Shown here piece after piece: positions 11,171 to 16,910 of a stretch of DNA of 22,703 bases. The notes under the pieces were generated by a model, which made no database searches, was not told the origin of the DNA, and was given only the letters and a program-made list of their open reading frames with translations. Position 1 is the first letter of the stretch, and each line of letters begins with the position of its first letter. The translations under genes were made by a program, and so were the position numbers. The stretch is from positions 1 through 22,703 of IMG/VR virus record IMGVR_UViG_3300037963_003456; one strand, written 5' to 3'. The DNA comes from a virus.

Positions 11171-11719
11171 ATGCCTTCTGTCTCACTACGTCTCACAGAT
11201 GCTCAGGTCTCATGGCTAGACGCCCAGACCAAGCAATTCAGGAACCGCTCTGATGTCATGCGGGATCTCATCGACTCACAGATGGGAAACCTTGACAGCC
11301 CCGGTACGCTGATAAAACCGAGCCTTGAAGGGGAGAAGGTTTTATCTCTAAAGACTCCTATAACTAAAGAGTCTCCTATATCTAATAACACCCTTTCTGG
11401 GGGTTCCAAGGGGGAAGAGAAAAAGGACCTCTACGAAAAAAAGACCCTCGGGGATGACCTCATCCCCAACGACCTCCTCGACTGTGACCAACTCCTCCGT
11501 GAGTTCTGGTCTGTAAAAAAGGGCGTCCGATCCGAGCGCGTGTTTCATCGCGTGATTAACAAGCTCAGAGAGTGGACCCCCGCCGTTCGCAGATCTGCCC
11601 TAGAGGCTGCCGCCAATGCTGGGTGGCCTGACGTCTACGAACCCCGCCAGCTCGGCGGCCGCCAACAACAGCAGGCCACCGACTGGGACGCCCTCGAAAA
11701 ATCACTCCCGAAGTTCTGA
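11171..11719 (+). CDS. RHH protein with C-terminal helical domain, possible initiator or regulator
   Basis: The N-terminus MPSVSLRLTDAQVSWLDAQT followed by RNRSDVMRDLIDSQMG is a typical ribbon-helix-helix (CopG-like) domain. A polar linker (about 40-100) contains the repeated TPIT/ESPIS segment. The C-terminal domain (DQLLREFWSVKKGVRSERVF, RRSALEAAANAGWPDVYEPR) resembles C-terminal parts of phage replication-associated proteins that I recall as 'FW..K.GKRS...GW...Y.PR'. DNA binding is likely; replication initiation is only suggested. The linker is encoded by a locally AT-rich, repeat-containing segment. The stop overlaps the next ATG (TGATG). Confidence 0.7.
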   Translation: MPSVSLRLTDAQVSWLDAQTKQFRNRSDVMRDLIDSQMGNLDSPGTLIKPSLEGEKVLSLKTPITKESPISNNTLSGGSKGEEKKDLYEKKTLGDDLIPNDLLDCDQLLREFWSVKKGVRSERVFHRVINKLREWTPAVRRSALEAAANAGWPDVYEPRQLGGRQQQQATDWDALEKSLPKF

Positions 11720-12114
11720 TGCAGCTAAAGACCTACCAGCTGGGACTTCGCGCAGCCGCGAACGTCACCCCCTACGCCAAACGGATCAGCGACGAAGAGA
11801 TCGCATTTCTCTACATGTCCACCCCGTCGAAGATCAAGGACGCCGTGTCGGATGAGGCATGGGTCTATGCGGTGAGCCAATACCGCATGGACCCGAACCC
11901 ATCAAAAGAGATGCCACTCGATCAGCAGCTGTTGTCCTACGTCTTCCGACAACGTGACGGCCGGCCCGCCTTCGACTGGGGCCTCAAGGAAGACCTGCCC
12001 GCACGGATGGCCGCGTCGGATCAGTTCCACGATCACCCCAGCCTGCAGCCGTCCAACGTGCCGGAGCTGCCCCCGTCAACTGGTGGCGTTCTCTCGGGGG
12101 CGTTCGATGTTTGA
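11719..12114 (+). CDS. 131-residue protein, unknown
   Basis: It is coupled to the RHH gene by TGATG. The product starts MQLKTYQLGLRAAANVTPYA, has a helical middle (ISDEEIAFLYMSTPSKIKDA, EAWVYAVSQYRMDPNPSKEM) and a Pro-rich end (NVPELPPSTGGVLSGAFDV). No family is recognised. The coding sequence is GC-rich and C-biased compared with the early block. Co-transcription with a DNA-binding protein suggests a replication or regulatory accessory role. Confidence 0.7.
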   Translation: MQLKTYQLGLRAAANVTPYAKRISDEEIAFLYMSTPSKIKDAVSDEAWVYAVSQYRMDPNPSKEMPLDQQLLSYVFRQRDGRPAFDWGLKEDLPARMAASDQFHDHPSLQPSNVPELPPSTGGVLSGAFDV

Positions 12115-12373
12115 TGACAAGACACTCCGGCAACTTTTGCAACGCGGTATCGACAACGGCTGGTGGACCATCGACCATCTGGACCGACCAAGTCCCGGCC
12201 TTGAACTCCTCAGGCGCGAGGCCATTCGCCACCCTGACCCCACGATCCGCGCCGCCTTGTCCGAAGGCATGAAGCCACATCGGAACATGCTGCGCGAACT
12301 TGGCCCACCGGAACGACCCGAAGCCAAACCCTCCCCCCGCGATTTCACCGAACCCCCGACCCTTCGTTTCTGA
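12107..12373 (+). CDS. 88-residue protein, unknown
   Basis: ATG 12107 lies 8 bases before the end of the preceding gene, giving a tight overlap. The product starts MFDDKTLRQLLQRGIDNGWW followed by TIDHLDRPSPGLELLRREAI; W-T-x-x-x-L-D-x-P-S is reminiscent of small proteins in other cyanophages, without function. The C-terminus is Pro-rich (PPERPEAKPSPRDFTEPPTL). The stop overlaps the next ATG (TGATG). Confidence 0.7.
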   Translation: MFDDKTLRQLLQRGIDNGWWTIDHLDRPSPGLELLRREAIRHPDPTIRAALSEGMKPHRNMLRELGPPERPEAKPSPRDFTEPPTLRF

Positions 12374-12663
12374 TGACCAAGCTCTCCCGCATCGAGTTCA
12401 ACGCCACCCCTGAAGAGCGCAAGCGCCTGGACATCGAGGCCGCTGCCCATGGCATGAGCCGACAGGAACTGATCCGCGAGCGCGTTCTAATGCGGACACC
12501 CGACACCCCGAAGTTCCGCACCGATAAGGGCGCGATTGATCGGGCCGTCGAAGCTGTCACCCGTCAACATGTCGGACTGCCCAGGCACGCCTTAGAGCCG
12601 ATTGTCTGTACTGTCTTGTGCTCTCTTGTGGCAGACAGTGAAAGAGGTGGCATACCTGATTGA
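12373..12663 (+). CDS. RHH-like DNA-binding protein
   Basis: The 96-residue product starts MTKLSRIEFNATPEERKRLD then IEAAAHGMSRQELIRERVLM. A short strand with alternating residues (SRIEFNAT) followed by two helices, the second beginning GMSRQELIRERV, is the CopG/RHH arrangement. The C-terminal half (AIDRAVEAVTRQHVGLPRHA) is helical and ends in a low-complexity tail. It is the third RHH-type protein in the window and lies directly upstream of the operator-controlled cassettes, which makes it the best-placed candidate for their repressor. The end overlaps the first half-operator and the -35 of the following promoter. Confidence 0.7.
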   Translation: MTKLSRIEFNATPEERKRLDIEAAAHGMSRQELIRERVLMRTPDTPKFRTDKGAIDRAVEAVTRQHVGLPRHALEPIVCTVLCSLVADSERGGIPD

Positions 12664-12724
12664 CACGAGGTGATGGCATGCCATATATTGAGGGAGTTAA
12701 GGGGAGACCCGCAACACCTCAACC
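12648..12724 (+). promoter_or_regulatory. Promoter-operator-leader module A
   Basis: A half-operator TGGCATACC (12648-12656) is followed by TTGACA (12660-12665), 18 bases, TATATT (12684-12689). The palindrome ATGGCATGCCAT (12673-12684) fills the spacer up to the -10 box, so a bound protein would block RNA polymerase. The predicted transcript begins near 12697, forms a GGG-GAGA-CCC hairpin (12701-12710) and continues with CAACACCTCAACC-ATG. No Shine-Dalgarno sequence sits near the ATG. Confidence 0.8.
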
Positions 12725-12898
12725 ATGAAAACCATCACCTTCCTCTCCATCGCTGCCGCCGCTGTCGTCGGTGCGATGACCTCCGTTGATCTGGTTAAGA
12801 AGGGCGACCACAACGCCGCCGCCCTCTTCGCTGGTTTCACCGCCTTTGCTGCAGCGTCCAGCGTCTGCACCATCGGTTCAATCATCGACGAGGCTTGA
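12725..12898 (+). CDS. 57-residue membrane protein, unknown
   Basis: The ATG follows leader A immediately. The product (MKTITFLSIAAAAVVGAMTS, then VDLVKKGDHNAAALFAGFTA, FAAASSVCTIGSIIDEA) is hydrophobic, with two likely transmembrane helices (about 4-20 and 31-50) joined by a charged KKGDHN loop. It is small and probably sits in the inner membrane. The gene is the first of three on this transcript and is under the palindromic operator, so it may be expressed under specific conditions, for example in a repressed state or immunity. The function is unknown. Confidence 0.7.
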   Translation: MKTITFLSIAAAAVVGAMTSVDLVKKGDHNAAALFAGFTAFAAASSVCTIGSIIDEA

Positions 12899-12901
12899 CC
12901 A

Positions 12902-13216
12902 ATGACCCTTCAGTCATTCGAGCCCGGCCAAATCGTCTACGAGGAGCAGAGCCACAACCTCACGGATGTTTCTTTTCACCTCGTCGTTCGCACTTCAGCG
13001 CACAGCGTTTGGCTCCGGCCAATCGGCAAAACCGAAACAGAGCTAGGCAACGGTCAAGGCTCTGTTTTGCCTGACACCCAACGCCAGGCCCCCGACCGTT
13101 CGATCTTTCGGATGAAAATCCAAAAGGACAGCGACGGGAGCCAGTGCGCTTTTGACCGCTTCCGCGTTTATCGGATCTTCGATGGCGTGGCCAAATATGT
13201 GAACCACTGGGACTGA
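12902..13216 (+). CDS. 104-residue conserved-looking soluble protein
   Basis: The product starts MTLQSFEPGQIVYEEQSHNL, then has DVSFHLVVRTSAHSVWLRPI and a C-terminal FRVYRIFDGVAKYVNHWD. A first strand ending GQIVYEE, a hinge NxTDVxFxxVVRTxAxSVWLRPI, and a final Y-R-x-x-D-G-x-x-K-Y are familiar to me from small proteins in phages and plasmids of diverse bacteria; no function is known. It lies 3 bases after the membrane-protein gene and 3 bases before the next gene, so all three share one transcript. Confidence 0.7.
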   Translation: MTLQSFEPGQIVYEEQSHNLTDVSFHLVVRTSAHSVWLRPIGKTETELGNGQGSVLPDTQRQAPDRSIFRMKIQKDSDGSQCAFDRFRVYRIFDGVAKYVNHWD

Positions 13217-13219
13217 TCC

Positions 13220-13423
13220 ATGACGCTTGTCCGCTTCAACAGTCACCGCGCCCGTGAAACCGCAAAGGCCATCCATCCGCTGGGCCCCTGTTTTTATTCT
13301 TGGGGCACTCGCGCGACGGGCGGATTCTTTCGGTTCCCTGATTCCGTCATCTCTCGGATCTTGGAAATCAAGGGGGCCAGCAAGGCCAGCCAGCGCTACG
13401 AATATCAAGAGTGCTGGCACTGA
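13220..13423 (+). CDS. 67-residue basic protein, unknown
   Basis: The product starts MTLVRFNSHRARETAKAIHP and continues GPCFYSWGTRATGGFFRFPD, VISRILEIKG. It is basic and aromatic, with two Cys residues, and has no recognised domain. It follows the upstream gene by 3 bases and is the last gene before operator module B. A frame-shifted alternative (MSASTV...) overlaps it, but this frame has the better start position and continues the operon. Confidence 0.6.
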   Translation: MTLVRFNSHRARETAKAIHPLGPCFYSWGTRATGGFFRFPDSVISRILEIKGASKASQRYEYQECWH

Positions 13424-13428
13424 CCGGT

Positions 13429-13529
13429 TGGCATACTGTCCACGGCCTTGGCCGTTGGCATGCCATCGGGTTATATTTAGTTCATCGGGAGGCGGAGACG
13501 TCCCCGGTTCACCTCTTTACCTCAAAGCA
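13429..13529 (+). promoter_or_regulatory. Promoter-operator-leader module B
   Basis: A half-operator TGGCATAC (13429-13436) lies 27 bases upstream of the palindrome TGGCATGCCA (13456-13465), copying the two-site layout of module A. A possible -35 (TTGGCC, 13448-13453) is followed 18 bases later by TATATT (13472-13477). The leader hairpin is GGCG-GAGA-CGTC (13491-13502), then TTCACCTC and another ACCTCA before the ATG at 13530. Confidence 0.75.
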
Positions 13530-13886
13530 ATGCTCTCAACCGCTGCTTACCTCTCCGACGTCGAGATCTCCTACGGCGTCGATTCCGACATCCCCCAGGC
13601 CATGCAAGGCATGGACCCCTGGACCGTCACCCTGATCACTGAGCACGGTTCCGAATCCTTCCCCTACTTCATGGGCAAGGGTCACAACGGAGCCGAGCCC
13701 GAAGTCCCCGACGTGATCTGCTCCCTGGTCTCCGATGCTTCCTATCTGGAGTGCGAGCCCGACCAGGTCACCTACGAGACCGGCAAGGCCATCGAGGCTA
13801 ACAATGCCAAGCTGGCCCACCTTTTCGGCAGCTACTGGGAAACCCTCAGACGCATGGACGAAGACGAAATCCGCGAAGTCTTCTGA
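13530..13886 (+). CDS. Conserved phage protein of unknown function (118 aa)
   Basis: I chose ATG 13530 because it directly follows leader B; the longer frame would run back through the promoter. The product starts MLSTAAYLSDVEISYGVDSD, then DPWTVTLITEHGSESFPYFM, and PDVICSLVSDASYLECEPDQ, ending in KLAHLFGSYWETLRRMDEDE. The scheme (D-x-W-x-V-T-L...F-P-x-x-x-G-x-G...P-x-x-x-D-V-x-x-x-L-x-x-D-A) is common in small phage and plasmid proteins. It is acidic and soluble, without known function. It is a single-gene transcription unit: operator promoter, gene, terminator. Confidence 0.8.
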   Translation: MLSTAAYLSDVEISYGVDSDIPQAMQGMDPWTVTLITEHGSESFPYFMGKGHNGAEPEVPDVICSLVSDASYLECEPDQVTYETGKAIEANNAKLAHLFGSYWETLRRMDEDEIREVF

Positions 13887-13909
13887 GCCCTCCGGGGCTC
13901 TTTTTTTTT
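13885..13909 (+). terminator. Strong intrinsic terminator after the 118-aa gene
   Basis: GAGCCC-TCCG-GGGCTC followed by nine T residues. The first stem bases overlap the stop codon of the gene, an economical layout repeated in the next two cassettes. Confidence 0.95.
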
Positions 13910-13990
13910 GGCCAGGGGTTGTGCCCTTCCCTATGGTATGCCATACTATGAGCAACGGGGGGAGACCTCCACATTCACCTCATCTGATCC
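13910..13990 (+). promoter_or_regulatory. Promoter-operator-leader module C
   Basis: GGCCAGGGGTTGTGC (13910-13924) contains a -35 (TTGTGC), a 17-base spacer and a -10 CATACT (13942-13947). The palindrome TATGGTATGCCATA (13932-13945) overlaps the -10. The leader hairpin is GGGGG-GAGA-CCTCC (13957-13970, one G-T pair) followed by CACCTCA and ATG 13991. The 15 bases containing the -35 are identical to those of module D. Confidence 0.85.
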
Positions 13991-14227
13991 ATGGCCCGCT
14001 TCAGCCCACGATCTGCAACCGTCATCGCCGGCATTTTCGCCGTCCTCGACTCCGGCGCTTTTATTGACCGCGCCTTCATCGTGAACCGTTTCATCGAGGG
14101 CGGCTTTGCTGCCCACCTCGCAAAGCGCAATGCCGACAGGCTCATCGCTGCAAACACCGACATCCAGCACCCCTCGCGCTGGTCCATCTGGGGAACCGGC
14201 GACCGCCTCACTTACAGCAAAGCCTGA
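13991..14227 (+). CDS. 78-residue protein, unknown
   Basis: The product starts MARFSPRSATVIAGIFAVLD, then GAFIDRAFIVNRFIEGGFAA, and ends IQHPSRWSIWGTGDRLTYSK. It is basic and moderately hydrophobic, with no clear transmembrane helix. Nothing is recognised. It forms a one-gene transcription unit between operator module C and its own terminator, like an independently expressed phage accessory gene. Confidence 0.7.
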   Translation: MARFSPRSATVIAGIFAVLDSGAFIDRAFIVNRFIEGGFAAHLAKRNADRLIAANTDIQHPSRWSIWGTGDRLTYSKA

Positions 14228-14248
14228 ACCCTTCGGGGTTCTTTTTTT
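14226..14248 (+). terminator. Intrinsic terminator with TTCG loop
   Basis: GAACCC-TTCG-GGGTTC plus seven T residues; the stem begins inside the stop codon of the 78-residue gene. Confidence 0.95.
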
Positions 14249-14325
14249 GGCCAGGGGTTGTGCTTCTGCCCATGGCATGCCATAATTCATTCAACGGGGG
14301 ACGACCCCACAACACCTCAACTCAA
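14249..14325 (+). promoter_or_regulatory. Promoter-operator-leader module D
   Basis: GGCCAGGGGTTGTGC (14249-14263) includes TTGTGC, then 17 bases and CATAAT (14281-14286). The palindrome ATGGCATGCCAT (14272-14283) overlaps the -10. The leader hairpin is GGGG-GACGA-CCCC (14296-14308), followed by CAACACCTCAAC as in module A. It seems to be a duplicated copy of module C with a recombined leader. Confidence 0.85.
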
Positions 14326-14484
14326 ATGAACCGCACCGAAGCCTTCATCCTCATCCGCAACAACGTCCGCAGCATCAAGGACAGCAAGCAACGTGAGTTC
14401 CTCCATGACGTCGTGATGAACGACGGCACTCTCCACGAGGTCTGGTCTTCTGATCTTGTCGAGTTTGCTCAGCAGTTCGCCTGA
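14326..14484 (+). CDS. 52-residue protein, unknown
   Basis: The product (MNRTEAFILIRNNVRSIKDS, then KQREFLHDVVMNDGTLHEVW, ending SSDLVEFAQQFA) is soluble and helical, with a charged middle. No family is recognised. The gene is controlled by module D and ends in its own terminator, so it can be turned on without its neighbours. Confidence 0.7.
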   Translation: MNRTEAFILIRNNVRSIKDSKQREFLHDVVMNDGTLHEVWSSDLVEFAQQFA

Positions 14485-14509
14485 GCCCTTCGGGGCTCTT
14501 TCCCTTTCG
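14483..14509 (+). terminator. Intrinsic terminator with TTCG loop
   Basis: GAGCCC-TTCG-GGGCTC followed by TTTCCCTTTC. The stem overlaps the stop codon; the U-tract is interrupted, so termination may be weaker than at the two previous sites. Confidence 0.85.
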
Positions 14510-14528
14510 ATTTACCGCGCCTCACCCC

Positions 14529-14780
14529 ATGGACTTCCACACCTACACCCTCAACCTCTACGAACAGCAGCCCGCCTTCTGGGCTGACGAACTCCCACAA
14601 GAGCCTCCCTCCTACCTCTGCGAGGCACGCCGCCGCACCTTCCTCGACCGCCTCCTAAACCGCCCCGGCGAGCTGGTCTGGGATGAGTGGGTCGAAACCA
14701 TCGACCAATGGCACGCCCTCGAACGTGAAGCCCTGCAAGATGGCCTCACCCTCACCACTGACTCCAGGCCCTCCACATAA
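14529..14780 (+). CDS. 83-residue protein, unknown
   Basis: The product starts MDFHTYTLNLYEQQPAFWAD, then PSYLCEARRRTFLDRLLNRP, EWVETIDQWHALEREALQDG. It is Trp-rich, acidic and largely helical. No family is recognised. There is no palindromic operator upstream; the region between the terminator and the ATG contains only TCACCCC before the ATG, so its promoter is unclear and it may depend on read-through from module D. Confidence 0.65.
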   Translation: MDFHTYTLNLYEQQPAFWADELPQEPPSYLCEARRRTFLDRLLNRPGELVWDEWVETIDQWHALEREALQDGLTLTTDSRPST

Positions 14781-14923
14781 CCCCACGCCGGGGAGCCTGA
14801 CGCCCGTGATCCCCATCTCAGGGCTGAGAGTTATACAAAACCCGCCTGAGCTGCGCGGGAAAGACAAGGGCGGTAGAGGTGCCGTATCGATCCCCCGGCG
14901 TTCAAACTTCACACCACCGACCC
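14781..14923 (+). other. Structured non-coding gap before the packaging genes
   Basis: Three short hairpins are visible: CCCC-ACGCC-GGGG (14781-14793; the GGGGA can instead pair with TCCCC at 14810-14814), TCTCA-GGGC-TGAGA (14816-14829) and CCCGC...GCGGG (14841-14859). No tRNA fold, palindromic operator or good promoter could be assigned. Position just before the terminase genes is where packaging (pac/cos) sites and late leaders often occur, but nothing here proves either. Confidence 0.4.
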
Positions 14924-15079
14924 ATGGACCAACACCTCAAAACACAGGATCATCTGAACAACCTCCGCGCCTTTGAAAGCTATGAGCGCCGACTCCGTGA
15001 TGCCTACCAGCGAGCCACAACCCCCGAACGCCCGCCTGCGGAATCAAGAGGACGGAACCGTTCGCATCTCCGTGGGTGA
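14924..15079 (+). CDS. 51-residue basic helical protein, unknown
   Basis: The product (MDQHLKTQDHLNNLRAFESY, then ERRLRDAYQRATTPERPPAE, ending SRGRNRSHLRG) is charged and helical with an Arg-rich end. It is the first frame after the structured gap. It overlaps the next gene by 98 bases in another frame, so one of the two might be spurious; the shared start-proximal context and low hydrophobicity do not decide. No family is recognised. Confidence 0.45.
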   Translation: MDQHLKTQDHLNNLRAFESYERRLRDAYQRATTPERPPAESRGRNRSHLRG

Positions 15080-15182
15080 ATACGTCGGCACGGTGTCGAG
15101 TCATCATCTGGTCGATGTGAAGATCAATCAGTTGAATGACTACTGGCGCAAGATGCACGCCCCACGGAATCAGGCTGGCTAA
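14982..15182 (+). CDS. 66-residue protein, unknown
   Basis: I used ATG 14982; ATG 15000 (MPTSEPQPPN) is a good alternative. The N-terminus is Pro-rich and the C-terminal part is a clean strand/helix pattern (DGTVRISVGEYVGTVSSHHL, VDVKINQLNDYWRKMHAPRN), which looks like a real folded unit. It overlaps the previous frame by 98 bases, ends 29 bases before TerS and is on the same strand as the packaging genes. No family is recognised. Confidence 0.55.
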   Translation: MSADSVMPTSEPQPPNARLRNQEDGTVRISVGEYVGTVSSHHLVDVKINQLNDYWRKMHAPRNQAG

Positions 15183-15211
15183 CCTCTAGCCGTCGCCTGT
15201 AACATTCGGGC

Positions 15212-15532
15212 ATGGGAAAGAAGAGCACCAATGCAGAAATGACCTCGCGAGTTCGTGAGGTTTATGGGCTTCTTGTTAAGTCCTATTCCCGCTTTGAGAT
15301 CCTTCAACATGCGGCGGAAAAGTGGGACGTTAGTGATCGAACGGCAGACATCTACATACAACGCGCACGCGAGTTAATACAGCAGGACTCGGACATCGAA
15401 CGGCCTCAATGGTTGGCCGCCGCCATTGCCCGCCTTGTCAAATATGAGCAGAAGGCCGGCCGCGAGGACAATCTGCAAACTGCCATAAAGGCCCTGGAGA
15501 CCCAGGCCAAGTTGCTCCGCTTTGACCTCTGA
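15212..15532 (+). CDS. terS: Terminase small subunit
   Basis: This 106-residue protein lies directly before the large subunit with a TGATG overlap. A helix-turn-helix segment is visible (LLVKSYSRFEILQHAAEKWD, VSDRTADIYIQRARELIQQD), followed by LAAAIARLVKYEQKAGREDN and AIKALETQAKLLRFDL, a helical assembly region typical of TerS. TerS recognises the packaging site and recruits TerL. The assignment rests on position, size and the HTH, as TerS sequences vary widely. Confidence 0.85.
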   Translation: MGKKSTNAEMTSRVREVYGLLVKSYSRFEILQHAAEKWDVSDRTADIYIQRARELIQQDSDIERPQWLAAAIARLVKYEQKAGREDNLQTAIKALETQAKLLRFDL

Positions 15533-16884
15533 TGGTCTCGCTCCTGCACGGGCTGACCGAATCGGAGCCGCTTCTAGCCTTCGCCTCCCCACCTGATCAG
15601 CAGGAGGCGGCCGACATCCTCGAACGCATCCGCGCCGATCTGCACCCCGGCCAGCTGGCCTTTGTGGACGACCAGGACACCGAGATCCTCGGGCTGTGCG
15701 CCGGCTATGGCAGCGGCAAGACCCACGCCCTGGCCGCCAAGACTTGCGCCCTGGCCCTGGCCAACCAAGGCCACACCGGCTGCGTGATGGAGCCCACTGG
15801 GCCCCTTGTTCGGGACATCTGGCTCAATGACTTTGAGGCGTTCCTGGAGCGCTATGAGATCCCCTACACCTTCCGCGCCTCGCCACTGCCTGAGGTGATC
15901 CTGCACCTACCCGGAGGTGACACCAAGATCCTGTGCCGGTCCCTTGAGTCCTGGACAAGAATCATTGGACTTAACCTGAGCTTCTGCCTGGCCGATGAGA
16001 TGGACACGGTCCCGCCCGCCGTGGCCGCAAAGGCATTTCCCAAGATCCTCGGCCGCCTTCGCGCCGGCAACGTCCGGCAGTTCGCCGCAGCATCCACCCC
16101 TGAGGGTTTCCGCTGGATGTGGAACACGTTCGGCACTGAGGAGGCAAAGGAGCGCAAGGACCGCAGGCTCATTAAGATGCGCTCGGCAGACAATCCACAT
16201 CTGCCCCCAGACTTCATTTCCCGGCTGGAAGCGTCTTACGACCCCAGCCTTCTCGCCGCGTATCTTCAAGGCGAGTTCACCAACTTGACCACCGGCCAGG
16301 TCTACGACCGGTTCGACCGCAACAAACACATCTGTCGAGATCTTCCAGATGTAAGCGACGAACCCATCCGCGCCGGCATTGACTTCAACATCGGGAATAT
16401 GAGCGCCGTTATTGGCGTCCGTCTGGGCAACTCTTTACTGCTGATTGATGAGATCAGCGGCGCCCATGACACCGACGCCCTGGCACAAGAAATACGCAGA
16501 CGATTTCCCGACCGTCGCATCCTGGCCTACCCGGACGCATCAGGAGCGGCACGATCTACGAATTCCAGCCGCACCGATGTCGCGATCCTTGAGTCCTATG
16601 GGTTCAGCAATCAGTCGCCGAAATCGAATCCTCCCGTCCGTGATCGGGTGGCTTCTGTTCAAGCTTTGCTGGAGAACGGGAAGGGCGAGGTCAGGCTGCA
16701 GGTAGCCGCGCACTGCAAACGCACGATCGAGTGCCTGGAGCTGCAGAGCTATACGGAGCAAGGCGAGCCGGACAAAGACGCCGGCTATGACCACATGAAC
16801 GACGCGCTGGGTTATCTCGTTTACAGAGAGTTTTCGATCTTGCATGCCCGCGCTGGTCGAGGCACAGGAATCAGGCTTTACTAA
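15532..16884 (+). CDS. terL: Terminase large subunit
   Basis: The 450-residue ATPase-nuclease has a Walker A (GYGSGKTHA at about 62-70), Walker B (LSFCLADEMD at about 148-157), coupling motif (AAASTPEGFRWMW) and the RNase-H-like nuclease part with acidic residues in AGIDFNIGN, YPDASGAARS and the final GYDHMNDALGYL. It pumps DNA into the prohead and cuts the concatemer. The length is normal for phage TerL, and the ATPase and nuclease domains are both complete. It is followed by a 26-base gap and the portal gene. Confidence 0.97.
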   Translation: MVSLLHGLTESEPLLAFASPPDQQEAADILERIRADLHPGQLAFVDDQDTEILGLCAGYGSGKTHALAAKTCALALANQGHTGCVMEPTGPLVRDIWLNDFEAFLERYEIPYTFRASPLPEVILHLPGGDTKILCRSLESWTRIIGLNLSFCLADEMDTVPPAVAAKAFPKILGRLRAGNVRQFAAASTPEGFRWMWNTFGTEEAKERKDRRLIKMRSADNPHLPPDFISRLEASYDPSLLAAYLQGEFTNLTTGQVYDRFDRNKHICRDLPDVSDEPIRAGIDFNIGNMSAVIGVRLGNSLLLIDEISGAHDTDALAQEIRRRFPDRRILAYPDASGAARSTNSSRTDVAILESYGFSNQSPKSNPPVRDRVASVQALLENGKGEVRLQVAAHCKRTIECLELQSYTEQGEPDKDAGYDHMNDALGYLVYREFSILHARAGRGTGIRLY

Positions 16885-16910
16885 GCTGTGGCTATTAAGT
16901 AGGGCGGGCC

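Noticed and set aside
13227-13529. Long frame joined to the 118-residue gene
   Set aside because: It runs across promoter module B and the leader hairpin, so only the part from 13530 is accepted.
14800-14920. Possible tRNA (GGTAGAG-like and GTTCAAAC segments)
   Set aside because: No matching acceptor stem, no anticodon stem of 5 bp and no T-arm pairing could be found.
14830-14920. Possible glutamine riboswitch-type leader, suggested by CGTTCAAAC
   Set aside because: The conserved GGACGGAAGTAGG-like 3' part is absent.
15907-16329. Minus-strand open frame inside terL
   Set aside because: It is a shadow of the terminase frame in GC-rich DNA; TerL motifs are complete on the plus strand.
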